A stretch of DNA of 64,000 nucleotides from Adiantum capillus-veneris (taxonomy: Eukaryota; Streptophyta; Polypodiopsida; Polypodiales; Pteridaceae). The stretch spans positions 114,481,549 through 114,545,548 of the forward strand of contig CM043953.1 of the NCBI GenBank assembly GCA_014529385.2, read 5' to 3'. Each line of letters starts with the position of its first letter. Within the stretch, counting starts at the first letter, position 1. Of this stretch, positions 10,903-20,490 are shown piece by piece. The position numbers and the translations under genes are program-made. The notes beneath the pieces were generated by a model that did not search any database, was not told the origin of the DNA, and was given only the letters and a program-made list of their open reading frames with translations.

Positions 10903-11436
10903 CTTCCCTCTATCAAATTTTGTCTTTTGACATACCACACATTTGGAAACATACTCTTGTATGTTCACTTTCATGGTAGGCCAATAGAAATATGTTCCAA
11001 TTCCCTTTAAGGTAGACTGAATCCCTCTATGCCCCGCATACGGGGGAGCATGGGATTCATACATTACTTTCTCACGCAGGGAGTTAGTAACGCATAGTCT
11101 ATTGCCATAGAGAAGATAACCATCTTGTAAAGTAAATGGTTCTTCTTTCTTCCCTAATGTAAGGGCTGAAATCACATCTCTAAAATCGGGATCAATAGTA
11201 TACTCATCTATCATTGAAGATAGATCATTGTGAGTTGCTATGGAAACCGCATTCACTCTCGGTCGTCTTGAGAGTGCCTCGGCTACTTGATTATGCTTGC
11301 CAGCAATGTGAGCAATATGAAAATGAAATTGTGAAAGGAAATTTTCCCACCTCATTTGTTTGTCGGAGAGCTTGGTCTGCGTCATGAAGTACTTAAGACT
11401 TTGGTGAAAGGAGTCCCCAATAAATAGTGCTTCCAT
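10903..11436 (-). pseudogene. RNase H end and integrase zinc-binding domain (element B)
   Basis: This frame picks up after the RNase H frameshift with SLKYFMTQTKLSDKQMRWE and HIAGKHNQVAEALSRRP, the usual end of Ty3/gypsy RNase H. An integrase HHCC domain follows: ESHAPPYAGHRG, then SKCVVCQKTK. A one-base loss near 10,905 moves the rest of integrase to another frame. Relative to the family consensus a short piece carrying the TDH motif (third catalytic Asp of RNase H) is missing at about 11,402-11,430. Confidence 0.8.
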
Positions 11437-14400
11437 GAGTCTAAGGCATGTAGAACTGCAAGGAGTTCCTTTTCGTATATGCCTAAAGCTTGCTCAACAG
11501 GGTCGAGCCTTTGGCTCTCATAGCCTATGGCGTGCCCTTCTTGGAGCAAAACAGCTCCAAGGCAATCACCATAAGCATCACATTGGACCTCAAATGGTTT
11601 TGAGAGATCCGGTAGTGTAAGCACAGGTTGAGAGATAAGCTTTTCTTTAAGCTTTTCGAAATCATTGTTCTCCTTAGCAGACCATGTATACCTAACGCTT
11701 TTCTTTGTTAGGTCATGTAATGGTCCCGCAATTTGTGAGAACTTTTCTATGAAGCGTCTATAGTATGCACACATACCTATAAAGCTTCTTAGTTCATGAA
11801 GATTCCTTGGTTTAGGCCATCCTTTTATTACCTCTAACTTGGATGGATCCATTTGGATGCCATCTTGAGAGATAATGTGACCTAAATATTGAATCTCTTG
11901 CAAGAAAAATTCACTTTTCTTTCGATTAACATAAAGTTTATTCTCTCTTAAAACTTGAAATATTACCTGGAGATGTTGCTTGTGTTCCTCCAATGAATTA
12001 GAGTAGATGATAATATCATCAAAGAACACTCCAGTGAAGGTTCGATGAGGCCTGAACAGCTTCTCCATCAAGCGGTTGAATGTGGCTGGTGCATTGGTCA
12101 AGCCAAAAGGCATGACAATGTATTTGTAAAGACCAAATGTAGTGCGAAACGCGGTCTTTACAATGTCTTGATCAACTATCCTTATTTGATGATAGCCACT
12201 CTTTCGGTCAATCCTACTGAAGTAGGTCGATCCTTGTAGCTTATCAAATAGGTCTTCTACCCGTGGAACGGGAAACCTATTCTTGATAGTGATCCTATTT
12301 AGTGCTCTATAGTCGACACACATACGATATGTGCCGTCTTTCTTTTGCACTAATAGTACTGGTGAGCAAAATGGAGATGAGCTAGGCCTAACCATGCCCT
12401 TCTCAACTAACTCATGCACTTGCCGCATAATCTCCTCTTGTTGAGCTTGAGAAACTCTATAAGGAGGTTTATTAGGCGGTGAACTTCCTGGAAGAAGTTC
12501 AATTGCATGGTCATCATTACCTCGTTTAGGAGGTAGCTCACAAGAGATGTCGTCAATAAAAACATCTTGAAACCCCTTGAGAAAATTGGATAACTCTAAT
12601 TCCTTTTGGTTGCTTTTATTTTCGTTTGTTAAAGCATTAGGTTCATTTTGAGAATCTTTAACAAAAATCATGTACACATAAATAGAGCTCTTTATTGACT
12701 TGTTGAAAGCTGGTGTATGTACAATGGGGATGGTGTTACCCATTTCCTTAGCATCTATATACATGTCTTTTTCCCTGAACTTAAAGGAGATTCTCCTTTC
12801 AGGAAATTTAACATCGGCATCCAGGCGGTCAAACCATGGTGCCCCTAGGATTACATCCTCATGCTTGAGAGGAGAGATAAAGAAGTCCTCTTTGTCCACA
12901 TAGCCTTGGACATGAAGCCTCAATTTCCCAATTAAGGGAGTGACTGAAGCTTCTTGCCCCTTGAAGGCACTGGCTGCGGGTAGGACATCTCCCATCTCGT
13001 AGGATTGTATGCCTAGCTTGGTGGCTAACTCCATAGATATAAAATTGTGAGTAGAACCAGGGTCAAAGAGAATAAAAGCATCATGTTCTCTTACCTTTCC
13101 CCAAGCATGGCATAGAGGAGATCCTTTGTGTTGAGTTTGGTGAGTCTCCTCCTCTTGGATTTCAACCAAGGAAGCTCTAGGAGGATTTTGGCGGTTGTTC
13201 TTTTGGGGACAAGCGCGGTACGCATGCCCTTGTTCGCCGCACTTGAAACACCGGTTATCTTTACGACAACGCTCAAGCTCTTCAGGAGAGAGTTTATTCT
13301 TACCTTTATAAACTCCCTTCTCTTTAGCTTTGTTGAAATTTCCCTTAGGAGACTTTTGGACATTGTCCTTCCCCTTAGGCTCATTGGAACCCTTGTTTTC
13401 TGGGGGTTTATTATTTCTTTTAACCCCCATTTGGAAATTGATTCGAGAGGCCACCATAGTATGGTGTATTACCGCCGATATGGTGCGTGGCCTTTGGGAG
13501 TTGACATATTCCACCATTTCTTCGGTTAAGCCCGCACAAAATTGTTGCTTTTGCTCTCCAAAATCCAACCTTTTGAAGACAGTGGCTTTGAGTTGTAGGT
13601 CCCAAAACTTGTCTACATATTTGTGGATGGATTCATTGGGAGAGAGCTTTAAGTTTCGCCATTCGGTGAGTACTTTGTCTTTGGCATCGGTGGCCAAAAA
13701 TTGCTTCATAATGGAAGCTCTTAAAGCCTTCCATGTTCGTGGAGCTTCACCGTTGGCTCGTAGGCTAGACCACCATTGTCTGGCAGACTTTTGAAAGTGC
13801 ATAGCTACATGGCGTAGCTTAGAGGACACCGTGAAGCCCTCATCTCCAAACGCCGTATCGAATTGCTGGATAAAGGCCAAGACTTTGTCCGTAGCACCAA
13901 AGGTACCATCATAGGTAAGGAAAGAGATGCTCTTCCCTCCCTCTTTGAATTTCTTCAACTTGGACGACCTCTTCCATGCGGCATAGGATTTCCTATGGCC
14001 TCTTCTTTTTGATGGTTCAAAGGTTGCACCATCACTTTCTTCAGAGGGTGAAGAATTTGAAGAAGGTGGAGAAGAGGGTGACCTCTTTCTCACCTTTTTC
14101 TTGTCTTGATCTTTGTCATCTTCACCATAGCTTTCATAAGAGGAAGAGGATGAAGAAGATGGAGAAGAGGGTGTCCTCTTTCTTGCCTTTTTCTTCTCTT
14201 GCTTTTTATCATCCCTCTTTGAATTGTGGTGGGGAGAAGAATATGATGGTCTTCTCCGCTTTGGTGTTGATGGAGAGCGTTTAGCCCGCCGTCTTTGTGG
14301 AGCCATCTCCGCCGAGGTGGCGGGAGACTCGCTTCTTTCTCGTTCCTTCGGTGGAGGCTCTTGAGTTCTCCTTTGGGAAGGAGATACATCATCAAGAAGT

Positions 14401-14696
14401 AAATTCTTGAGCCCTTCATAAGGATTCTCTTCTTCTTCCCGAATCGGAGAGAGACCTCTTTTGGTAGTCTCACAAGGAGTCTTCCTAGGTGTTCTCTCGT
14501 CATGGTGATTAGCTTGAAGAATCCCGTGAGCATGGAGCTGCCGTTGCACTTCACTTTGGAGAGATGGATTGCCCATGGCTTGTTGAAGCCTAGAAACAAG
14601 ATAGTTAACAAGCATTGAAGCATCATTAGTAGCTTGCTCATGAGCAAAATCAAAGTTATCAACATTAATTTCACTCTCTTTACTATTGTCAGCCAT
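11382..14696 (-). pseudogene. Gag, protease, reverse transcriptase and most of RNase H (element B)
   Basis: An open frame of 1,104 codons starts MADNSKES. Residues of about 120-240 form an Arg/Ser/Lys-rich block with two similar 28-29-residue units (KKKARKRTPSSP and KKKVRKRSPSSP). A gag core follows (RQWWSSL, then FWDLQLKA), and a CCHC knuckle CFKCGEQGHAYRAC near residue 482. The protease loop is FDPGSTHNFIS near residue 544, with Pro in place of the Ser/Thr next to the catalytic Asp. RT motifs are complete: VDYRALNRIT, SRIDRKSGYHQI and FFDDIIIYS near residue 891. RNase H starts QCDAYGDCLGAVL and breaks by frameshift. The start is the first ATG, about 400 bases after the primer site. Confidence 0.9.
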
Positions 14697-15100
14697 TCTA
14701 ACAACTTTTAGGTGTAAACTTTTTAGGTGTACTTTGGCACTTCAAGCCCTAGTTGCTACTCCTCTTTACCCCTTTAGAAAAAGCACTCAAGCTACTGTAC
14801 CCGCGGCTCGAATACCATTAATTGCAAGGAATAGAAGAGAGGGTCTTTCAACACCAAAACAACACCGGCTCCTGTCAAGCTTCTAATAGCTCAATAGTGG
14901 TTAAGCCGTAGGCAAGCCCCGTAGGACTCCACTATTAAGACCATAGCTCTCGACGGTGATGCCCCATTAACTACACAAAGGCAGGCGCACTGCAAGGCTG
15001 AAAAATCCCTATTCTACTTACTCACAGGCAATTAATAATATCAACCATTTGTAGCTAGATTGAGGACCTCCCTTCTTGAGCAAGAAAAGAGAAACCTTGA

Positions 15101-15113
15101 GCTCTGATAACCA
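15101..15113 (-). other. Primer-binding site of element B
   Basis: On the minus strand TGGTTATCAGAGC lies one base inside the 5' LTR. It equals the initiator-Met tRNA type TGGTATCAGAGC with one extra T, which is either a mutation or a tolerated variant. Confidence 0.8.
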
Positions 15114-15114
15114 A

Positions 15115-16707
15115 TGTAACATTTAATGGCCTAATAACTTATGTGTAGCGGAAATTAGCATGAACATAGTGGGCATTTCATTAGAATAGATTCCTAATGA
15201 GAATTACAAGAGTGCTTGGGTGGAGAGAGCAACAAAAAGCATAACACCTAGTTAGATAGCATCAACAATACTTTCAAAAGAGAGAGAAATTAAGCTATTG
15301 ACAACAGTTGAGGACCGGATTTGCATGGAGCCGGTCCCCCCTCCAAAAGGCTTTGTATTATGGTTTCTCCCATCAAGAGAGACATTGTACAATACAATTC
15401 TTTGTGTTCCTTCAAGACTAGCTAGTGCAATGAAGATGGAAGCTTCATGCTCTAAGCAAAACACTTAATCAAACACAACTTGAATTATCCCCGTTCTCAG
15501 ACCCAAGACCTCATGCACCTTCGAAGATGGTGAGAGCTAGCAGGGTATGAGAGTAGATTGAGAGGAAGAAGGAGTATCTTATGAGAAAGATGTACATCTC
15601 CTCACATAATCACTCATATTAGCATAGCTTAGCTTAGTAATTAGCTTGGTAGAGAAGATGAGCATGCATTGAAGCTTGGCTCTTGGTTGGATTTGCATCC
15701 ACATGCCAAGAGAGTGTTGATGTAGGCTTCTATCTCACAAGCTTGGAGTAGGTGATGAGCTCTCCATTAATGCTTGGGAGGAGATAGAGTATTCTTTCTT
15801 CACACATGGTCAAGTGTGAGTGTGTGTGTGTCAATGCCAAGCAAAAATCATCCCCCTCTCTCTCTTGGGCGAGCCCTTCCTGCTAAAATGGTCTGGCTTT
15901 TGCCTCATTGGACCTCCCCAAGTCAAGCCAATGGGTGTTAAGCAGCATAAGTGATAGCCTTCTGACATGTGTCCCCCTTTCCCCTTTTGTGAGAGCTTTA
16001 GGTAATTAAATAATTAAACTAAACTCTCATTGGACCCCTTTGCCTCTTGGCAAATAGGAATCAGGCAAGCCATTGGGCTCCTGAATGCTCATTGGACCCC
16101 TTGGGAGACTGCCCAATAGTCTTCTAGGAGACTTAATTCTCATTGGTTTCTTTTATTAAATGTTTTTAAATTAATTAAACTAGATTTACTCTAGCTTAAT
16201 TCTCATTGGTCCACTTCAAGGGTCTTCCAATAGGAATTGAGCACACCTTGTGGGCATCTCGCCTAGGGAGCTGACATGTGTCCCTAATTCCCTTTGTGTA
16301 AAGGGAGCCTGTGTGTGTGTGTGTGTGTGGCTTTCTCTCTCATCCCCTACTAAATGGGCTCGCCCCCTCCTTTGTAGGCTTTGAAGAAGACTTTTGTACA
16401 CACACTAAGCATCCAATTTTCCCTAGGATTGACCTTTGGACACAACCTTTGAATTTTGGAACCTTAGCATTTTGGAAGTCTTAATGGGCTGAACCTTAGG
16501 GTCTTTTTAGTCCATTGTTGCACATGGCTCTTTTGCATATGGCCCCCCCTTTTGATCCCTATTTTCCCTCCTTTGGATCCCTATTGTGGCCGGTCTGCTA
16601 GCTTAACCAATATTCTAGCTTTTTCTCCCCTGGTACCTCCCCACATTAAATGATCAGTTTAATATGGGAAAATCATTTAGGAGAATTAGATATTGATTAT
16701 TATGACA
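15115..16707 (-). repeat. 5' LTR of element B
   Basis: It is the partner of 7,825-9,413, with the same TG...CA ends. It is 4 bp longer because of small indels and more than 99 percent identical by substitutions. Confidence 0.95.
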
Positions 16708-17179
16708 GGTGAATATTGAGAATTCGCGTAAGTCAAAATTCTCTCTAGTTACTCCGTCTTTAGCACACAACCAGAGCGCAGATGCATGTGTCTTTGACAA
16801 CCTACAAGCATCGGCGAATAACTTCGAAGGTTAACCGCTTACATTTTTTAGGCGTCCGTTTTCACTTGCATTTTTTTTAAAGTTTTTAATGTTTTTTAAT
16901 GATCGATTTTTTTTATTAAAGTGTGTGATAGCTCAAAACGAGTGTATCACTTAGAGGGTTGCTGTGTGCTTTACATCACAATTTTCGGGCATCTGAAGTT
17001 CCGTTGGTCTTCAAAAAAACGATTTTTAGCTACGTGTGAAGCTAAAATTCGTAATTTATACACAGTATAACACAAAATCCTTCTTCTCAACACACACACC
17101 CTCCTTCCTTACCTTTCCTACAATTGAAATTGCACCACAAAAGAAGCACAGAGTGCCATTCAAGCTTAGTGTATGGCAT
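16708..17179 (-). other. E1 leader between primer site and the B insertion
   Basis: About 470 bases hold no recognisable gene. It is AT-rich with T and A runs near 16,870-16,920. It continues E1 across element B: 16,708 joins 7,824 when B and one duplication are removed. Confidence 0.6.
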
Positions 17180-17197
17180 TCCCCGGCAACAGCGCCA
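17180..17197 (-). other. tRNA-Asp-type primer-binding site of E1
   Basis: On the minus strand TGGCGCTGTTGCCGGGGA lies four bases inside the LTR end. From knowledge of plant tRNA-Asp(GTC), whose 3' end reads CCCCGGCAACGGCGCCA, this is complementary with one mismatch. It is the primer type known from Athila/Tat elements. Confidence 0.8.
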
Positions 17198-17201
17198 AAA
17201 A

Positions 17202-17435
17202 TGTGCGCGTATGTCGCACGTGTCAATGCAAGGAACTTGCCGATACAACATCTACGAGCCACAAATGGCTCCAAGCACACAACAAGCCTAAACTAGTAAG
17301 CTCAAAGATGGCGTTGGTGTGTCACTCACCGCTCTACGCTTCCTGTCGTGGAGGATTCCTCGCAGCGAAGAAGAGGGAGACGTCGCTAAGTCGCTCTCAA
17401 CCGCCTCACCGCCGTCGTGCTGCCGCAATGCTCCA

Positions 17436-17517
<82 letters not shown>

Positions 17518-17826
17518 ACACACACACACAAGGAGATGAAGAAGAAGAAGATGGAGATGGAGCAAGAGCACTCTTCAATTGCACAAATGAGAGAATGAGT
17601 GAATTTTAGATTTAGTTGACTTTTATATGAGCTCACCCCATTCACACTTGGGCGCCCATGCTTAGCCAACTAATCCCTTGAATGTTCCAGTTAGAGTGTG
17701 TCTCTCATCGGCGATCACTCTTACCCTTTTCCTATTGGACCGACAAGCCCGGTACCTGACTCTACCAAGTAAATAATACAACGTCGGTCGTAGGTGATAG
17801 GGTGTCCGTGAGCCGTGAGGGTTAAC
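17202..17826 (-). repeat. 5' LTR of E1 (about 625 bp)
   Basis: Read on the minus strand it starts TGTTAACCCTCACGG and ends ATACGCGCACA, next to the primer site. It contains a TATA box (CATATAAAAG near 17,620-17,630) and a long GA tract. Parts match the E2 LTR tail: GGGCGCCCAAGTGTG, the GTGATCGCC(G/A)ATGA block and GGTGAGTGACACAC. The outer end at 17,826 is inferred from the TG and from the switch to remnant D at 17,827. Confidence 0.65.
17439..17513. repeat. (CT)n microsatellite in the E1 LTR
   Basis: 75 bases of uninterrupted CT repeat lie inside the transcribed part of the E1 5' LTR. It makes meaningless Leu-Ser and Arg-Glu ORFs in several frames. Confidence 0.95.
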
Positions 17827-18159
17827 ATGGTCGAAGATACAAGCACACAACATGCAGTTTTGCTAGGGCAACCTTGGCAGAAAAGTTATAAGATAAAACT
17901 TGACTATTGTCACAACACTGTCAATATACAATCTGATTCGGTAAAACAGCAAGTTCCTTCTGCTAAAAGGGCAAAAAAAGAACAATCAGTCCTGCAATTT
18001 CAAGACAAAGGTAAGCAGACCTTACCAACAACCATGGACCAAAAAGGAATTCCAAAGATCACGTCAAGGCAGCAAGATCAAGTCCCAAAGGCAAAGACTC
18101 ATAATACAAAGAACAGAAGTCACCAAAGTATATACCAACACAAACAACAAGGTCAGTAC
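17827..18159 (+). pseudogene. Remnant D, first part: retropepsin-like C-terminus, interrupted by the copia composite
   Basis: The frame reads VEDTSTQHAVLLGQPWQKS followed by KLDYCHNTV, the pattern of the end of a retropepsin (hydrophobic-LGxPW, then a short strand). A Lys/Gln-rich linker follows (KRAKKEQ, KGKQTLP) up to the AGTAC duplication. An upstream stop and the E1 LTR end bound it on the left, so the first half of the domain is missing. It continues in frame at 28,931. The composition resembles the post-integrase ORFs of E1 and E2. Confidence 0.55.
18155..18159. repeat. Left target-site duplication AGTAC of the copia composite
   Basis: AGTAC precedes LTR1 and an identical AGTAC (28,926-28,930) follows LTR3. 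The D frame reads through one copy. Confidence 0.9.
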
Positions 18160-18362
18160 TGTTAAGTATGGAGCCTGATTTACCCTTGTAATTTTCTGTG
18201 GTAAAAGCGCACATTTGTAAGGCCCCCATTATGAGGAGAAGCCATCGTGCGTGAAGGAAAATCACTCACCGGAAACCAAAATTTTCACGGATAAGAATCA
18301 GGGGCAACTTTAAAGGCCTCGGGGGCGGAGGCCCCCGAGACTTTTTTTTTTGCCGGAATATT

Positions 18363-18500
18363 ATGGCCGGACGGCGGCCGAAAAGTGGTCGAAAAACAAC
18401 CGGTCGGTTGGCCGGTGGCCGGTAGTCAATGGCCGATGGCCAGTGGTCGGAAGTCAATGGCCGATGGCCGGTGGCCGAATTCAATGGCCGGTGGCCGAAT
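18363..18500 (+). repeat. GGCCGGTGG minisatellite in LTR1
   Basis: Irregular tandem units based on caatGGCCGATGGCCGGTGG(T/C)CGGaag repeat across the U3 part. Equivalent arrays lie at 23,118-23,262 and 28,267-28,422 with different unit numbers. All forward-frame ORFs here are repeat artefacts. Confidence 0.85.
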
Positions 18501-18838
18501 TCAAAAGCGGACTTGTCTTCTCAAGGGCGGCCACACATGGGCGGATTGGAGGGTCCGATTTGGACTTATTCGCACAAGGGCGGCTACACATGGTTGTCTC
18601 TCATAAGAGAGGACAGCCCTTTTGGCCTATAAAAGGAGGCCATTTCTACACACATTTCATAGTGTGAAGTTGATGCAACAAGGTGAGTGTGAGGTGGTGA
18701 GAGTGAAGCAAGGCGGGAGCTCCATTAAGGGTATAATCCCTTTGTAAACTACTTCTTGTTTTGAAGTACTAAAGCCATTGAGTGGCTGCTTTCCCGTGGA
18801 CGTAGCCCACATTGGGTGAACCACGTATATCGTGTGTA

Positions 18839-18840
<2 letters not shown>

Positions 18841-18912
<72 letters not shown>
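18841..18912. repeat. (CT)n microsatellite in LTR1
   Basis: About 72 bases of CT with one early CCT interruption. The same site in LTR2 and LTR3 carries 70 and 82 bases. Confidence 0.95.
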
Positions 18913-18914
<2 letters not shown>

Positions 18915-19007
18915 GTCTACTCTATAATCTCGTGTATATAAATCTGTCTCTCTCCATTAAGTAATCTACTCAATTATCTATTTAGCTACGTCTTATTTCC
19001 TAACAAC

Positions 19008-19020
19008 TGGTATCAGAGCA
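19008..19020 (+). other. Primer-binding site, initiator-Met type (copia copy 1)
   Basis: TGGTATCAGAGCA lies two bases after LTR1. It is the standard plant copia primer site complementary to the 3' end of initiator tRNA-Met. Confidence 0.93.
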
Positions 19021-19078
19021 AGGTTTGCTCGTAGCTAAATTATCTCAAGGAAAGGATTCCTTGAATTGAGTGGGAGTT

Positions 19079-19891
19079 ATGGCGGAGGAAGGGAAGCTCA
19101 AGATTGAGAAGTTCAACGGCAAAAACTACCAACATTGGAAGATGCAGATTGAAGACTATCTCTACTAGAAGGACCTCTATTTGCCACTAGGCGGTCTTGC
19201 GAAGAAGCCCGCAACAATGGCAGATGAAGCATGGATTGTCCTTCATCGAAAGGCACTGGGAACAATCCGGTTAAGCTTGGCGTCAACGGTGGCCTTCAAT
19301 GTTTCGGAGATGAAGACCACGGAGGACTTGATGATGTCACTTGACGACTTCTACGAGAAACCATCGGCATCCAATAAGGTATTTCTTATGAAGCGCTTGT
19401 TCAATCTAAAGATGGCAGAGAATGATTCAGTCGCAGAACACCTAAATGACTTTAACACAAACATAAGTTAACTTCGATCAGTGAAAATCAATTTCGATGA
19501 CGAAGTGCGAGCTCTCCTTATACTATCATCTCTACCGGATAGTTGGGACAGCCTTGTGATGGCTGTAAGTAATTCTATCTCTGGCACAAGTACTCTTAAG
19601 TTTGATGATGTTGTGGATGTTATCCTAAGCAAGGAAATGCGAAGGAGAAGCACAGGAGAATCATCAAGTGGTGCACTATCAATGGAAACAAGAGGAAGGC
19701 CTAAGGAGAGGTTCAAAAACCAAAAGGGTCGTGATCGCTCAAGGCGGAGCAAGTCACGCACAAATTCAGTTCTTGAATGTTGGAACTGCGGCAAGAAGGG
19801 CCACGTCAAGAAGGATTGCTGGTCTAAGAAAGAAGAAGGAGACAGAGTCTCAAGACAACAAGCCAACATCGGAGGCCAATGTGGCAGGTAA
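19079..19891 (+). pseudogene. Copia gag (copy 1) with two stops
   Basis: It starts MAEEGKLKIEKFNGKNYQHW, a typical Ty1/copia gag opening. A UBN2-like capsid region follows (FYEKPSASNKVFLMKRLF, then LLILSSLPDSWDSL). The knuckle CWNCGKKGHVKKDC begins at 19,778. In-frame stops lie near 19,168 and 19,469. The frame then shifts at about 19,855-19,890 into the protease frame. The start is the first ATG, 59 bases after the primer site. The product would package element RNA; this copy cannot make it in full. Confidence 0.88.
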
Positions 19892-20490
19892 ACTAGAGCA
19901 AGATGCTCTAATTCTCTCATTAGACAATGTGTCTAATTCCTGGATAGTAGATTCCGGGGCTTCATTCCATGCGACACCACACAAGCAACATTTCCAAGAC
20001 TACACCAAAGGTAATTTTGGGTATGTATACTTGGGAGATGATGAAGCTTGTGAGACTGTCGGCAAAGGTACAGTTTCTGTCAAAACTGCTAACGGAAATG
20101 AATGGAAGCTTAAAGATGTTAGGCATGTTCCTTCTCTTCGCAAAAATTTGATCTCTACAGGACAATTGGACGATGAAGGTCACAACATTGCATTCGGAAA
20201 CAAACGGTGGAAGATCTCAAAGGGATCTTTGGTGGTTGCCAAGGGTGAAAAAGTTGGTACACTTTACTTGTGTACTGTTAGCACGCAATAAGTTGACAGT
20301 GCGGTGTGGCACTACCGACTTGGGCATATGAGTGCCAAAGGAATGCAAATCCTTCAAACAAAGAAGCTTCTACCAGGTTTGAAAGAAGTGGACTTAGAGT
20401 TCTGTGAAGATTGTGTTTATGGTAAACAAAAGAGGGTAAAATTTCAAAAATCAGGAAATGAAAGAAAAAATTAAAAAACTTGAGTTGGTT
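19855..20490 (+). pseudogene. Copia protease and integrase zinc-binding region (copy 1)
   Basis: The frame reads DNKPTSEANVAG, then WIVDSGASFHAT (the protease loop, Asp at 19,950), LKDVRHVPSLRKNLISTGQL, and ends at a TAA (20,289). The same frame continues as WHYRLGHMSAKGMQIL and CEDCVYGKQKRVKF, the HHCC region of copia integrase. A shift in the A-rich stretch near 20,460-20,475 leads into the main pol ORF. The part from 20,292 onward recurs at 25,366. Confidence 0.85.

Larger units (their letters stand above)
7825..16707 (-). mobile_element. Element B: chromovirus-type Ty3/gypsy element, nearly full length
   Basis: It has two LTRs of 1,589 and 1,593 bp with TG...CA ends, a primer site at 15,101-15,113, gag-pol from 14,696 to 9,770 and a polypurine tract at 9,414-9,427. 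The order protease, RT, RNase H, integrase, chromodomain-like tail identifies a chromovirus. The leader (14,697-15,100) and the 3' untranslated part (9,428-9,769) hold no other gene. The element is inserted in E1 and is young by LTR comparison, but two frameshifts, one stop and several active-site changes make it defective. Confidence 0.93.
1..17826 (-). mobile_element. E1: Athila/Tat-type Ty3/gypsy element, 3' end outside the window, split by element B
   Basis: Read on the minus strand, this holds a 5' LTR (17,826-17,202), a tRNA-Asp-type primer site, leader, gag with four zinc knuckles, protease, a deleted reverse transcriptase, integrase, a second retropepsin-like ORF, a polypurine tract and an acidic ORF that runs into more homologous sequence up to the window edge. 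The gene order matches E2 (about 42.1-57.05 kb) over almost the full length, so each copy helps to read the other. Element B (7,825-16,707) is inserted between leader and gag. E1 abuts remnant D at 17,827. The assignment to the Athila/Tat side of Ty3/gypsy rests on the primer site and the integrase/RT style seen in E2; the exact lineage is an inference. Confidence 0.8.
18160..19005 (+). repeat. LTR1 of the copia composite
   Basis: It starts TGTTAAGTATGGAGCC and ends TTATTTCCTAACA. It holds a GGCCGGTGG-type minisatellite (18,363-18,500), a TATA box TATAAAA at 18,628-18,634 in GGCCTATAAAAGGAGGCC, and a CT microsatellite (18,841-18,912) downstream of the TATA box, so inside the likely transcript. 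Confidence 0.95.

Noticed and set aside
17288-17669. Several ORFs with long Arg-Glu or Leu-Ser runs on both strands
   Set aside because: They are translations of the CT/GA microsatellite and have no other support.
18266-18667. Overlapping ORFs rich in Trp-Pro-Val-Gly in the LTRs
   Set aside because: Products of the GGCCGGTGG minisatellite in three frames.
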